13,456 nucleotides of DNA, taken from the NCBI GenBank assembly GCA_934403665.1, contig CAKRUL010000008.1, positions 1 to 13,456 of the forward strand. Reading direction: 5' to 3'. Shown here one piece after another: positions 13,452 to 13,456 of the stretch. The notes below the pieces were generated by a model. The model did not search any database, had not been told where the DNA came from, and was given only the letters and a program-made list of their open reading frames with translations. Every line of letters begins with the position of its first letter. Within the stretch, counting starts at the first letter, position 1. The translations under genes and the position numbers were made by a program. This stretch comes from an uncultured Clostridia bacterium. Lineage in GTDB: Bacteria; Bacillota_A; Clostridia; UMGS1840; HGM11507.

Positions 13452-13456
13452 AACCC

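Overview
The window looks like chromosomal DNA of a spore-forming, anaerobic Clostridia-type Firmicute, probably in or near the Oscillospiraceae/Ruminococcaceae. This rests on the moderate-to-low GC content, strong purine-rich ribosome binding sites, TTG starts, many intrinsic terminators, and the gene set: a YunB sporulation protein, type III glutamine synthetase, AsnA, MetY, NrdR and tRNAs with encoded CCA. The genus assignment is inference. I see no prophage, transposon or CRISPR array; this is ordinary core and regulatory chromosome with some interesting leaders.

Layout. 1-900 (minus): a DUF4230 membrane-anchored protein, then the start of a lipoprotein gene that runs off the left edge, both behind one promoter. 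900-4120: a membrane diguanylate cyclase (minus) divergent from a MerR/GyrI-like regulator (plus). The MerR gene converges on an AraC/GyrI-like regulator (minus), and those two share a bidirectional terminator. 4500-4870: two sigma-A-type promoters, tRNA-Thr(TGT), tRNA-Tyr(GTA) and a terminator. 4980-5933: a membrane-anchored DUF4825-like protein and its terminator. 5986-7526: a strong promoter, a leader with an 18-codon cysteine-rich mini-ORF, metY (O-acetylhomoserine sulfhydrylase) and a bidirectional terminator. 7583-8351 (minus): yunB. 8415-10030: a twin-promoter region, nrdR, a PHP-domain phosphoesterase and a terminator. 10083-13451 (minus): asnA followed by glnN, a two-gene ammonia-assimilation unit. 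A terminator-like hairpin sits in front of asnA.

The most interesting items are regulatory. (1) The mini-ORF upstream of metY encodes [18 protein letters not shown] (4 Cys in 18 residues) with its own ribosome binding site. It is a good candidate for a cysteine-sensing leader peptide controlling a sulfur-assimilation gene. (2) The diguanylate cyclase promoter has a 19-bp spacer holding an imperfect dyad, the arrangement typical of MerR-activated promoters, and a MerR gene lies divergently beside it. (3) The asnA leader contains a terminator whose G.U pairs form only in minus-strand RNA, directly after a possible promoter. Gene starts were chosen by ribosome binding site; two genes (merR, yunB) appear to use TTG.
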